Below, in pieces: positions 33,595-45,215 of a DNA stretch of 64,000 nucleotides. The translations under genes were made by a program, and so were the position numbers. Positions within the stretch are counted from its first letter, which is position 1. Every line of letters begins with the position of its first letter. Location of the stretch: the NCBI RefSeq assembly GCF_947179165.1, contig NC_077246.1, forward strand, positions 66,070,921-66,134,920, given 5' to 3'. Origin of the DNA: Solanum dulcamara (taxonomy: Eukaryota; Streptophyta; Magnoliopsida; Solanales; Solanaceae). Under the pieces are notes generated by a model. That model had not been told where the DNA came from. It did not search any database and saw only the letters and a program-made list of their open reading frames with translations.

Positions 33595-34204
33595 GGGTGT
33601 GAAAGGCAAGTTGATCGCTTCAGTAGAGGTGAAGTGCGGAGGACACTTGGTTCATGATATTTTTCACACCAAAACTCATCATATATCCAACATAAGCCCT
33701 GACAAGATCCAAAAATTTGAGATTCATGAAGGTGAATCTGTAAAAGTTGGCTCAGTTGTTAACTGGAACTATAATGACGGTAATATATACACATTTTACC
33801 TCTCTCTACATATGAATCAATTCTTTAACTTTTAGGAGTGTTTGATGGTACTGAGAAATTCCATTTCCAATTGAATATTATGTGATTGTGAATGTTCAAA
33901 CTGAAGTAGCCTATTATCATCTCTTATATTTTTGACTTTATTGATTGTAGACGGAAAAGACAAGGTTTCAAAGCAAGTGATTGAAGCCGTTGATCCTCAA
34001 ACTAAAACAATCACTTGGAAAGTGATTGGTGGAGACTTGTTAGAGTTGTACAATTCCTTCACTATTATCACATCATGTGACCATCAATGGACTACATGTA
34101 CATTTGTGTATGAGAAGAAAACTGAAGACATACCAGAGCCTCTCGTTCTCTTGGGTTTTGCCCTTCATGTGACAAAAGATATAGAGGGTCACCTTCTTAA
34201 GTAA
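33593..34204 (+). CDS. Major latex protein-like (MLP) gene, Bet v 1 superfamily
   Basis: Two exons, 33593-33779 and 33951-34204, with a 171-bp GT...AG intron in phase 1, give 146 residues, close to the usual 145-155 of MLPs. The protein begins MGVKGKLIASVEVKCGGHLV, continues HHISNISPDKIQKFEIHEGE and VGSVVNWNY, then after the intron DGKDKVSKQVIEAVD, ITWKVIGGDLLELYNSF, TCTFVYEKKTEDIPEP and ends ALHVTKDIEGHLLK. These are the standard MLP blocks. MLPs are small cytosolic or phloem proteins with a hydrophobic ligand cavity; several are induced by stress and pathogens, but a ligand cannot be deduced here. The intron position matches the family. The ATG is chosen because MGVKGKL is the conserved start; a (TA)n tract precedes it immediately. 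No stop or frameshift is seen, so the gene is probably functional. Confidence 0.92.
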
Positions 34205-34252
34205 TAGAATATCGATGCTATTCAATGGCTCATAGCCATATTTAAATATATG

Positions 34253-34255
<3 letters not shown>

Positions 34256-34308
<53 letters not shown>
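34256..34308 (+). repeat. (AT)n microsatellite after the MLP stop codon
   Basis: About 26 AT units starting 52 bases after the stop, probably within the 3' UTR. Confidence 0.9.
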
Positions 34309-34316
<8 letters not shown>

Positions 34317-34835
34317 TATTATGTTTGAAGAATATATTACCTATGTTCCTCTCCTTCTAGGGATGTATTTCCAATGTTCAATAAATGTAAAAAATTATAT
34401 GTAAATATATGGGAATTTTGGGATATTTAATTCACTTGAAAGATGTTAATGAGGTATTTAAACATTCGTATAGTTAAAGTGCTAAAGATAAGTTTACTGC
34501 CAAATTTACGGGGATTTGATCTAGGTACTGTTGACACCCAATTTTGGCCGACCTATAATTATTTTTGAATCACTATCTTAATAGATAGGCATTTTTAAAA
34601 AAATTATTTTCTTGAATTATATATATATGTATAAAGTTAATTATTTTTAGTTTTTACCAAAAATAATAATAATAATAATAATAGTAATAAAAAATCATAT
34701 ATTTTAGGTTTCATAGCTTATAATATTTTTTATTTGTTAATATTATTAACATCATTTTTTTTGTTTATGAAAATAACAAGCTTTGTACATTCAAATATTA
34801 TTATTTTTTTTCTTCGCATTATTTAGTATATATTA

Positions 34836-35044
34836 TACGTGTGTGTGTATTTTCTTTGTATAAATATTACTTAATTAAGTATATTTTATCAATTTACTTA
34901 TTCATATTAATTTGTGCATATTGCATACCTACTTTAATACGACTTATATGCATATGCATATAAAGTATTTTTTTTAATTAATTAAGTTTATTGTGAATTT
35001 TAGTTAATAGGTATGTCATATCTATTCTAGTATGCATACGATGC

Positions 35045-35121
<77 letters not shown>

Positions 35122-35320
35122 GAGTATTTTCTTTATATAAAAAATATATTACTTACTAAGTCTATTTTGTTATTTACTCATTCATATTAATATATACGTA
35201 TTACATCTATTTTAATAGATCTTATGTACATATGTATATAAAAATGGGTTATTATTTAAGTTTATTATATATTTTTACTTGTTTATGTTAACATATCTAT
35301 TTTAGTATGTATTATATACA
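34836..35320 (+). repeat. Internal direct repeat in the large LTR, about 210-bp unit
   Basis: TATTTTCTTTGTATAAATAT ... CTTATTCATATTAAT ... TAGTATGCAT (34848-35045) recurs as TATTTTCTTTATATAAAAAA ... CATATTAATATATACG ... TAGTATGTAT (35126-35320). The copies are separated by a long (AT)n tract at 35047-35116. Confidence 0.7.
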
Positions 35321-35699
35321 TGTGACATTTTATATGTATATACGCAAATATTTATATTGTATGTACATGCATATTTACTTTACATATATAATATTATAAT
35401 TTTATAAATTTATGATTTTACTTATTCAACATGTATTTGATAATTAATTAGATGACATTTTATTTTTACAATTACTTATAATTATTTCCTAATCAAATTT
35501 TAATGTAATCTATTTTTATATCAAATTATAATCTCAACCATAGATTGTATTTTGATCGGACGGCTCTCATTCGTTCTTATCCTTTTTCACACCCCAAAAC
35601 CCTAAAACTATCTTATTCTCTCTCTATCTCTTTCACCTAATTCTCTCTCTACCTCTTCACCTAACTCTCTCTTTCTATTCATCATCTTCTCAAAAGGAG

Positions 35700-36265
35700 A
35701 AGAAGACAACAACAAGAATTGTCTTCTCCACCACATAGGCGCCACCGACGGCTCTCCCTCTCTCTCTCCACTCTTCATCTACTCCAAAGAGAAGAGAAGA
35801 CAACAAGCCGCCACCTCCCTCTTCTCTTTTCCCTCTTACTCCATCTCGCTGTCCAGCAGCCCTCTCACCACCGCGCCGCCGCCGGAGAACACACCGCAGC
35901 AGCCGACGACACGCCGCGACGTTAAGCTGCAGTGACGCGCAGCAGTCAACTGCAACAACACTATGCGCAGCCAAGCTTCTCCATCGCTGCAACAGCAGCA
36001 GCCATCGATGGTAAGCTGCGAACCAGCAGCTCCTCCGTCAACGCGCAGCAACTTCCCAGCGACCAGCAGCTGCAACGGCGAGCCACCGACGGCGAACAGC
36101 AGCGGCTTCTCCAGCAACACCTCCAGCGAGCAGCACGAACGCAGCAGCTGCAACTGCTGCTCCTTCCTCGCTCCTCCGACGGCGCACAGCGGCAGTGACG
36201 ACGGCGGCCTCCAACCAGTGACGACGATCTCTTCGAGCGTCGTTGCTAAACGAACAAAACGATAA
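35700..36265 (+). other. GC-rich leader-like island in the large LTR
   Basis: Composition changes sharply from over 80% A/T to GC-rich, with repeated CAGCAGC, GCCGCC and GACGGC triplets. Open frames up to about 100 codons exist on both strands, but they are low-complexity (Ser, Gln, Ala, Arg) and match no family; I do not call them genes. A long CT-rich tract (CTCTCTC, 35612-35680) precedes it. This is plausibly the 5' part of the LTR transcript. Confidence 0.5.
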
Positions 36266-36292
36266 ATCGAAAACGGATCTTCATAGATCCGT

Positions 36293-36610
36293 CTTGGTAT
36301 GATTTCATTTTAGTTTTATTTTATTATATACGTATATAGATTTATATATATATTGTGTTCTTGCAAATCTAAATTTCATATGATTGTTGTGTATATGTTG
36401 GTATGATTTCATTTTACTTTTATTTTATTATATACGTATACAGATTTATATATATATTGTGTTTCTTGCAAATCTAAATTTTATATGATTATTGTGTATA
36501 TGTTGGTATGGTTGCATTTAAATTTTTTTCCTTCATTATATGTGTATATAGATATATATGTTATGTTTCTTGCAAATCTAAATTTCATATGATTGTTGTG
36601 TATATGTTGG
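36293..36610 (+). repeat. Three tandem copies of a roughly 107-bp unit
   Basis: Each copy runs TTGGTATGATTTCATTTT-like, TTATATACGTATA-like, TTCTTGCAAATCTAAATT and GATTGTTGTGTATATG. Starts are near 36293, 36398 and 36502. The third is the most diverged. Confidence 0.85.
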
Positions 36611-38781
36611 TTTGATTATATTTTGTATTCTCATGTTAGACTCCATTTACAGATTTTGTTTTCAAAACAAATATTGGGTTGATTGTCTACTTCAAATGAT
36701 TTATTAAACTTGAAATTCAAAGATTTTTTGCTCATTAATAATCGATTAAGATTTCAAAGCATACTATGTTGTTTTGCTCTTGTTTTTGTTCTTATTCATA
36801 TTCATAAGCTTATATTTTAATTATACGTAAAATGTAGATCATTTGTTTTAATGTTTATTTGTTTCTTAGAAATGAAGATTATTATACGTATTTGTGTTGT
36901 TGTTTTCTGTCAATGTTTATAATCTTATATTTGATTATGGACAAGTATAGTTGAAATTTAAAAATAAAGTTAGCGCTCCACCACTTTAGATAAAGTTAGC
37001 ACTCATGCTACTTTATAATAATAATAAAATAAAAAAAAACCATGCTTGTCCCCTCCTTCTTTCTGTGTATGTGAATGTAATGTTTGTTATTAACTTGCTT
37101 AGTCGGCCTTTGAAGTATACGAGTATTATTGTGTCTATATTACTTCATTGTTGATATTTCAGTTAGCTATGAATAAATGATCGATATTTACGTGTTGTGT
37201 AGTATGTGTTCTTTTCTTGTATATTTAGCCTAATTATGAAACAAGTTGATTTGTAAATTAAAGTAATAATTTATGTACAATTAATGATAGTAGGTCCCTC
37301 TTGGCATGATATTTGAGATTTTCTTTTGACAAATGGAGTTGTTCTTTCTGACTTTTTCACCATTTGTTTTGAATATATCTGACTAAATTGATTTGGTTGT
37401 TTGAATTTTGATAGATTTCATTGTTGAAATCTTAATTGATTTGTTGTTGAAAATTTTGTTTGACTTTATTGAAATTTTGTACCCCTTTTGAAATGTTTGC
37501 TCTTTTGTTTGAATTATTTGAAAAAATCTTGACTAAGAATAGTAAAATTACTTTTGTTGATTTTCTTGAATACCTTTCTTCATTATAAATGAAGAACTCA
37601 CATCTTCATTCTTCATTTAAGGGAAGAAAAGAAGGACAACAGACAGAGAGAACAGATACACAAAAGCAAAAAAGACAAAAACAAACAAAAAAAAGATACA
37701 AGAACATAAAAAAACAAAACAAAACAAAAAGAACACTACAACTTAGAGAAGCCTTTAACAAAATACTTAATTGCTTTTAAGTTCTTTCTTTTGCCTCTTT
37801 GCTACTTCAACTTGTTTGGATCTCGAATATTGCTACCGCTTTTCATTGACATAAAACTCATATGAACCGGTTAGTACTTTCTTTTCCTATTTTATTGTAC
37901 TGTCTTTACTTTAGGTTCTTACATATTATATTTTGTCAAAATAAATACATGAAGTATCTAGGTTAGTTCCCATTTCTTTGATATATATTGGTTTATTATT
38001 TTGAAATGTGTTCTTGTTCTATTTGCTTGCTTTGTTGTAGCAAAATTATATAATCATGATATACCTCTATATATATTTGTATATTGGTTGTGTTTTCTTT
38101 ATGATTTAGCAGGGCTTGAACTTCAAAGTTCAAAACACGAAGATTTGCGAACGAAATGTTAACATGTAGTATTTCGTTTACATATTATGTATTACTCACT
38201 TATCTTTTATTTTAGTTTGTAATAATCTTGTAAACCCCACTCTGCATAATAATATATATTTGGGGACTGTCTAAAGGGGGGGGGGGAATCTACGTGCTAC
38301 TTGCAATTTTTTTTTTTTACTTTGACACAAATTTTATGTGGTTGCGTGCGCTAAACAAATATACCAAAAGAAATTAGTTATTTTAATTATTTTGTTGACT
38401 TTCAGATTTTAATTTTAAATGAAATACGTTTACCGCACAAATAAATATTGATAAGCCCTATACTTTAATTAGTTTATCAATTTTAATATTTTCATATATT
38501 TATATATATTAAACAACATGCCCAACTCTTGTATATTTTATTCAAACTATCAACCATTCTATTATTACATATCATGTACAAAACGCTTTTGATAGATAAT
38601 TTCCAGCATGTTAATTAAATCATATGTCACGGTTTAAGCTTAATATTTTCAGCATATTAATTGAAACTATATCTACATGACTTTAGCATGTTAATTTGTA
38701 TAGAAACCATGTTTAAGATTTAATAAGTTTAATAGGCTACTTTAATAGATGCAATACCTATATATTTGCTAATAAATATTT

Positions 38782-38970
38782 TTATAACATTATGAACTAT
38801 GTTTATAGAATTGAATAATATTGCAAGCATATAAAACCAAGATTTCCATCGTAAGAAATATACATAAATCATTATATTTTTTATAACATTATGAACTATG
38901 TTTATAGAATTGAATAATATTGCAAGCATATAAAACCAAGATTTCTATTGTAAGAAATATACATAAATCA
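38782..38970 (+). repeat. Two tandem copies of a roughly 99-bp unit
   Basis: TTATAACATTATGAACTATG through ATATACATAAATCAT occurs at 38782-38875 and 38881-38970 with very few differences. Confidence 0.85.
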
Positions 38971-40644
38971 TGTCTTTAGCACTTAATGAATATCTTTAGT
39001 ATTTTTGTAGAAATTAAATTATGCTTATAAGATTACAAATATTTTCATCATATTGACTCATATAGAAACTATATCTATAGAATTTAATAATACATACTTT
39101 ATTTGAAAACCATGGCCATAAGATTTTTAACCATATAGAAATCATGTTTAATGAAGAATGTGGTCAAGCTTTATAAATCATGCATTAATTAAATAATTTA
39201 TCTGTTATGTAGAATTCATGTCTATAGGCCGTTATAAAATATTTTTTAGTATAATATTTATTAATAAAAAATCATACCTCTAGATTCTTAATAAATATTT
39301 TAGCACCTTATATTAAAACCAAGCCTCTAGAATAGTAGCAAATGTTTATCATAGTTTATATATAGAGACCATGTCTATAGGATTTGATAAATATTTGTCA
39401 TGTTATTTTATTTTAAAACCATGGTTACAAATTTTAATCAATTTTCAACATATCATTTCATTTAGACACCATGTCTATAAATAATATTTAAAATAAATTT
39501 CAATATACTAATCATCTAGGTATCGATTATAGGGTTTAATATTATTTCAAGCATATAGAAAACCATGTCGGTGAGAATATTTTGAGTCTATTGGGTCCAT
39601 GAGATCTAACAACATTTCCCGCATATTTTATCGTATAATAATTATGTTTATAGGTATTATAATTCTAGCATGCCAATTAAATAGATATTAGGCCTTCATA
39701 AATATATTTTTTCATAACATCATATGTAGAAGTCATGCCCATAGGGTTCTAATAAGTATTTCTCATGTTATTTTATTTTTAAAAAAATCATGTCTATATT
39801 TTAATAAATTTCAGCATATCAACATTTAGAAGATCACATCTATAGTGTTCAATAAATTTTCAGCATGCTCTCAACTAAAGTCATGTTAATAGGGTTTTAT
39901 AAAATATTATTAGTTAATAATTAAATTATCAAGCATGCTTCTTTTATCAAAATCACCTTAGTAATTAAGTTTGTCCGTCATATTATTCAAATTTGTACGC
40001 ACACACATGATCATAATAACCTTCACAACTTATCTGTGTTTTCAAGCATGTTAATTAATTAATTTAGAGGCTTACTTGAGATTTTATGTGCTAATTGCTT
40101 GTCCTATCTGTTTTGTTTGACGATGTGTCTAATTAGGATGCCTATATTTCCTTCGGTCTAAAACCTATCTTAAATAGTACATCCAATGCCTCTTGGATAT
40201 TAAGTGGGGACGTTAGACACCTTTTAAGGTGTTAGTTTTTATTATTTCTTTTAGATCGCTTTAGGATTATAATAATAAATAAACTTAAGAGGGGTAGGGG
40301 TAATTAGGCCCTTCGGAAATGATGAAAGTTGAACCGAGCAGAAAAATGACAAAAACTTTATATATTTTGTCTTCCGATTAATGAGCCGGTGTTGATCCGA
40401 AGAAAATAAGAACGTAGATAATTTTATTTCCTGTCGACTTTTAAATATTTTTGTTTGTATATATATTTGGAGTAGTTTAATATTTTAAAACTCAATGATT
40501 TTTGACATCCTTAATCTTATTAGAGATTTCACCCAAATTACATTTACAACATATTACATATTTATATATCTACACTTGCCTATTATCTTATTCATTTCTT
40601 TTTTATTGTGGCTACAAATAAAGTAATTATTGCTAATACTAGAC

Positions 40645-40765
40645 ATGAGTGACCTCTTTGATGGAGAAAATGAGGGAGGCGAGGATGAGATGATGCAGAT
40701 ATGTGAAGAGGAGATGCATACATACCCCAACGAGAAGGAGATGCATACATATCCCAAATCAAAAC
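40645..40765 (+). repeat. LINE-derived segment captured in the large LTR
   Basis: 40645-40738 matches 19975-20068 over 94 bases with one mismatch. That sequence is part of an RTE LINE C-terminal region (KMREARMRWCRYVKRR in one frame). The last 18 or so bases (GAGATGCATACATA) are duplicated once more at 40738-40755. Confidence 0.8.
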
Positions 40766-41250
40766 AGAGTTTACATTTACAATGGTTTTCCTAATATTTT
40801 CCTTAAAATTAGGTGGCGACTCTAAACAAACAATTTCAAAAATCAGAGACATAACCATTTTTAATGTTGTGAACTATTTCGACCCGCTCGAAAATTGGGT
40901 GTGACAGGTACTCTTTCCTGCAATTGCTATTGATGCCTCATAACTGATAATAGAGTGATTTGGGCAAGTGAGAAGTGAGTTTACTTGTACTCAATAAATT
41001 TTATCAAAAGCAATTTTACCATATTTAGTCCTTTTGATGGGCTAACTCCATCATCCTTGGAAGGGCATATGGATGTTTTGAGTTAATTGTACACGATAAA
41101 TGCTAGACCTAACATCTATGATTAATGGTGGCTTGTCTAATTAAAAAATCTAAATCTGCTCAAGAATTCTTCAAAAAGTAGACATTTTAAGATTTGTTTT
41201 AAGGAGGTAATTCCACAATCCAATCTTCATTTATTGTGTATAAATTAGTA

Positions 41251-41395
41251 CTCCCACCGTTTCATTTTATGTGACACTTTTTTTTAATCCGTCCAAAAAT
41301 GAATGTCATCTTACTATAATTAGAAATAATTTAATTTTAAAATTACTCTTTTATCCTTAATGAATTAATTTACAACTACAAAAATATCTTAATCT
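41251..41395 (+). mobile_element. Stowaway/mariner-like MITE end (partial)
   Basis: Begins TA then CTCCCACCGTTTCATTTTAT, GTGACACTTT, resembling the CTCCCTCCGT terminal repeat of plant mariner MITEs and near-relatives. The matching right terminus is absent, since CACTA-type sequence begins at 41396. Confidence 0.45.
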
Positions 41396-44069
41396 CACAA
41401 TACATCAAAAGATATCTTTAGCGGCGATTAATTAACGACAATAGCTTAATTGCCAATAATTATGTTTATTTAGAGGTAATTATTAGTGACAATTACTGTC
41501 ACGCCTCGAGAGGGTACCCTAGGCGTGGCCAGCACTCAGAAACCATTGTTGGTCCCAAGCAAACCACTTGGTCTGGCTAACTCACTCAGCGGAAGAATTA
41601 ACTCATGAAAATGATTTCAGATGGGCACAAATAGTACATGCAAACTTAACTTCTTGAAATAAATCTCAATACTCAAATATATATAGAATATAACTCAATG
41701 TTTTAAAAACATGAACTCTGAAAAATAATTGAATAAACTCTATCTGTGACTAGTCTATCAAGCCTCTAAAACTAACTCTGAAATGGGTACTGGGACAATC
41801 CATGGCTATCTCACTGGTAAATAAAGACTGAAAGATAAAGACTCAAGAGATCCTCTTAATGCTAAGAGGCCTCACCAGTAGAAAGTTGATCTTCAACGAT
41901 GCGCCTATTGAGGATCTCTATCACTTGTGTATGCATCATAAAACGATGCAGCGCAAAATTATGTCATGGAATGTAAGGTATGTAAAATAGCTGAAAGAAA
42001 ACTTACTCAAAGATGCTCAACTCAACTCATCTCATAGGAATCGACTATGAAAATAGTTCAACTCAATAAAGCATGCAATATGTGTAAAACACTGCTTTAA
42101 AAGATATGAATAAGTAAATGTAACTCAATATATAAAAATATCATACTTTACTTTTTGGGGAGTTTCTCTAACCGACAACCACCACTTATGAGCTAGTGAT
42201 GATAAAACGAATTGCTGTCGTTGCCACACCCGTCCAATACTTTGCCAAGGTAAGGGATGCAAACTCATCTCTAGATGCAAAATTTTTCAAAGTCCATCAT
42301 TTTGGGACTAGTTTGGAGTCGCCCGTATTAACGGTCACGATCCTATCCTACGCTGGCTTCGTAGTTTATGGGCTCACCCCATATCGGTGCTCAATACTAC
42401 TCCCAAAATATTGTATTATTCTCATATACGTCAAGTGAGAAAATACTCAAAATATATCATTTAGTCTCTTTTGGACTTAGCTCAAAACTCAACTCGTCTC
42501 GACTCATCTCTTTTCTTTAAAACCAATATAATCTCAACTCAAGGAATGCATTTAAAAACATAGTTTAACTCTTCAACTCAATCACAAAATAGATGTTTAA
42601 TGTAATAATACTCAACTCGTTTATACTCAAAATACTCATGCTTAAAATAATAATTAAAAGATTTCTCAAATCCATACTCATAGTAATAATTAAGAGACTT
42701 TTCAAACTCAACTCATGCTTAAAATCTTTCTAAATCAAAGATGAAAATATTCACTCTTTAAACTCCAAATAGTGCATAAAATAATTAATGTAAAAATATT
42801 CACAAATTATTCTTTAAAAACTCCATCAATGCTTAACATAAAGAAATAAAAATCTCAATTAGGGTTCATGTAAATGCAAACATGAATTCATACTTTTAAC
42901 AAGACTCAATTCAAGAAACTAATCAAGGAATATAAAAATATATACAAGAACACACATGGAATTTATACACAAAACTCAATATAAATTATAAATAACTCAA
43001 GAACTCAACTCATGGAAACTCGAAACTCAAATCAACTCGAATCAATAAAGATGTAGGGCACGTGGATGGACTCAATCTACTTTATAGATAGCCTTACATA
43101 CCTGGAAGAATTAGATTCTTGAAGAATTTTGAAGAACTCGACGAATGTTCTTGGAACCCTAGCCTTTTCTCCTCTTGAAATAACTTAGAACGTGTGAGTT
43201 TGATTTGTCTGAGAGTTTGGAATGAATAGGGAGGTAATAAGGCTATAATATAGGCTTAGGGATGTTAATTGAGGGTAAAAGGTCAAGAATACCCTTTTGG
43301 GAACGTAAGAAAACCAATTTGTTTTTTTTAAAAAAGACCTTTTAGTGAGTTTCGTCGGCCAAATCGGCGAGCTAGAGGTCTCCTCGCCTAACTATTCGAC
43401 GAGTCGACAAAAGCGTGCCTTAGATCACCTAAAATAACAATTTGTGAAGGTTTTTTGGTCCATTCGGCGAGCTTAGTCTGGTTCTCGCCGAACTATTCGG
43501 CGAGTCGCCAAATTGGCTAGTAAGCTAATCGAATTGTTCTGTCCGTACATGCTTCAGTAAAACAATCATAACTTTCTACTCCAAACTCCAATGAAAGAAA
43601 ACTTGATGGTGTTGGAAAGAGGACACATAAATATTTAATTTAATAGTTCATGGGACACCTAACACTTAATATTATAGGAGATATAATCATTTGGAGTTAA
43701 CCTAAGTAAAATATTTTACCAAAACTCAATTGCTAAGGAAGTTTTCAACTCGACTTTGTGCTAGAGGATTTCTATGACCTTAATTCATCTCCAAATCTAT
43801 TCTCATACTAAATAATTAACCTCCATGCATCTACACAATTATGAATCATCCGGTAAAATCGCATACACATATGAAGGATGGCTTGATCTTAGCTTAAAAA
43901 TATCTTGGGGGTGTTATAATTATATTTTAACACTCTTTGTAAATGTCCCTAACTAAAGGCCTATAGCGACATTGAATTTAATAACAATTGACTAATGTCG
44001 GTAAAGGCTTTACCACTCTTTGTTAATGTGCATATTTATTATCGCTAAAAAGTTGTTTTTGTTGTAATG
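41396..44069. mobile_element. CACTA-type MITE split by a solo LTR
   Basis: Left part 41396-41496 (CACAATACATCAAAAGATAT, CTTTAGCGGCGATTAA) and right part 43919-44069 (GGCTTTACCACTCTTTGTTA ... TTTTTGTTGTAATG) together match the intact 202-bp element at 44627-44828 in inverse orientation. The insert between them is the LTR at 41497-43918. Confidence 0.75.
41497..43918 (-). mobile_element. Solo Ty3/gypsy LTR, 2.42 kb
   Basis: Begins TGTCACGCCTCGAGAGGGTA and ends CTTGGGGGTGTTATA (terminal CA changed to TA). Flanks ATTAC (41492-41496) and ATTAT (43919-43923) differ at one base. Related to the LTR at 57238-59677 and, in opposite orientation, to 51600-53664. Contains a palindromic CGGCGAG/CTCGCCGA block at 43340-43520. 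No coding sequence inside. Confidence 0.82.
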
Positions 44070-44149
44070 GATCACAAGGTCATCACATGGTAATTGGTAA
44101 CAAGATACAAATCAAAGTTAGTACCGCCAACTTAAATCTCTTTCTTTGC

Positions 44150-44626
44150 AAGTAAAAGAGGAACATACATTGACAAAAGTAGTAAAAATGAGGCAATTAG
44201 AACTCTACACTGGTTTGCAACAATGCAAGAAGAGATTAACGATCTACATAAGAACAAGACATACACTTGGATACCTAAGACTACATGAAAAGGCTTAAAA
44301 TGAGTGTTCAAGTCAAAACTAACAGAATATGGAACTATATATAGACAAATACAAAGCAAAACTAGTTGCTATAGGCTTCTCAAAGCTTGAAGGAGTTGAT
44401 TTTAAAGAGTCATTCAACCTTGCTATCAAAGCCACAACTATAAGGGTAGTGTTATTTTGTAGTTATTAGTTTGAAATAATTAATTAGGAAGTTACATGTC
44501 ACATGCATTTATGCATAGATACCTTCAATATAGGAAGTTTACATGAGTCAACCACAAGGTTTTATTGATCCTAGTTATCCAAATTATGTTTGTTTACTAA
44601 GGAAGGCACTGTATTTCCTCAAACAA
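44150..44626 (+). pseudogene. Copia reverse-transcriptase remnant, left part
   Basis: Plus-strand fragments read MQEEINDLHKNKTYTW, then after frame changes KLVAIGFSKLEGVDFKESF-like, MSQPQGFIDPSYPNYVCLLR and KALYFLKQ. These are in copia RT order (MQEE ... GVDF ... QPEGF ... LYGLKQ). Many stops are present. The match breaks exactly at the MITE at 44627 and resumes after it. Confidence 0.7.
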
Positions 44627-44828
44627 CACTACAACAAAAATAGCTTTAGCGCTAATAAATATGCACATTAACAAAGAGTGCTCAAATCTTTACTATCATT
44701 AGCTAATTGTCGTTGATCTAATATTTCTATAGTCTTTAGGAACATTTACAAAAAAGCTAATTTCCGCTAAAAAAATATATTTAGCGGCAATTAAGATATT
44801 GCCGCTAAAGATCATTTTTGATGTAGTG
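44627..44828. mobile_element. CACTA-type MITE, 202 bp, intact ends
   Basis: Ends CACTACAACAAAAA and TTTTTGATGTAGTG are inverted repeats. The interior has TTAGCGGCAATTAAGATATT, GCCGCTAAAG, a small hairpin. Flanking triplets CAA and CAC agree at two of three. It lies inside a copia RT remnant. Confidence 0.8.
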
Positions 44829-45215
44829 CACACACCTAAAGCTTGGTTTGAAAAATTCAGTCTTCATTTGCTTCATCTTGAATTCAAGTATTGTAGAGTA
44901 GACTCTTCGTCTAGTGAGTCTCTGAAGACTTCCCACAATGATTCTATGCAAGGATGTATTAATTAATGGAATTCAAGAAGCCTCTTGTAAGTTATGTTTC
45001 TAAGAAAAAGGCATACTCACTGATTAAGGATATACATTTTCTTGAGTGGTTTAGTAGCACATTCACTCTGACTCAAATGAATCCTACCTGAAAAGTATCT
45101 AACCTTAATACCTAAGAATAAATGTAATGCAATAATCTTTGAGATTTACTCCTGTAATTATTATGCCATCCATATATAGTAGAAGTATAATTGTGTCTCT
45201 CTTACAATGAAGTGA
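44829..45215 (+). pseudogene. Copia reverse-transcriptase remnant, right part, rearranged
   Basis: 44829-44930 continues the plus-strand RT as PKAWFEKFSLHLLHLEFKYC. Further right, the minus strand of about 45110-45210 reads YMDGIIITGVNLKDYC, the YVDD-box region of copia RT, so this piece is inverted relative to the first. Confidence 0.55.

Larger units (their letters stand above)
34529..40906. mobile_element. 6.4-kb TG...CA unit, probable solo LTR of a Tat/Ogre-type gypsy element
   Basis: Ends TGTTGACACCCAATTTT and AAAATTGGGTGTGACA are inverted partners and are flanked by a perfect 5-bp duplication GGTAC (34524-34528 and 40907-40911). Near the right end is TTAGGTGGCGACTCTAAAC, a phrase I associate with the LTR end of Tat-lineage elements. 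No gag-pol domain or second LTR is seen inside. A GC-rich island (35700-36260) preceded by CT-rich leader-like DNA (35600-35700) looks like the transcribed start region. Ogre/Tat LTRs can exceed 5 kb, so a solo LTR is the simplest reading. A LARD-like element with its LTRs lost is the alternative. Confidence 0.7.

Noticed and set aside
35719..36265. Several overlapping open frames of 68-105 codons on both strands
   Set aside because: They lie in a GC-rich low-complexity island of the large LTR. The products are Ser/Gln/Ala/Arg-biased without domains, and both strands are open merely because GC-rich DNA has few stops.
38276..38287. A-rich/G-run sequence as a possible polypurine tract inside the large LTR
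   Set aside because: It is not followed by TG or by a copy of the LTR start, so it does not mark an internal boundary.
34529..40906. Reading the 6.4-kb unit as a complete LTR retrotransposon with two LTRs
   Set aside because: No second copy of the TGTTGACACCC start, no PBS and no gag-pol were found inside.
42196..42438. An 80-codon plus-strand frame
   Set aside because: Lies inside the solo LTR at 41497-43918 and has counterparts in other LTR copies with disrupted frames.
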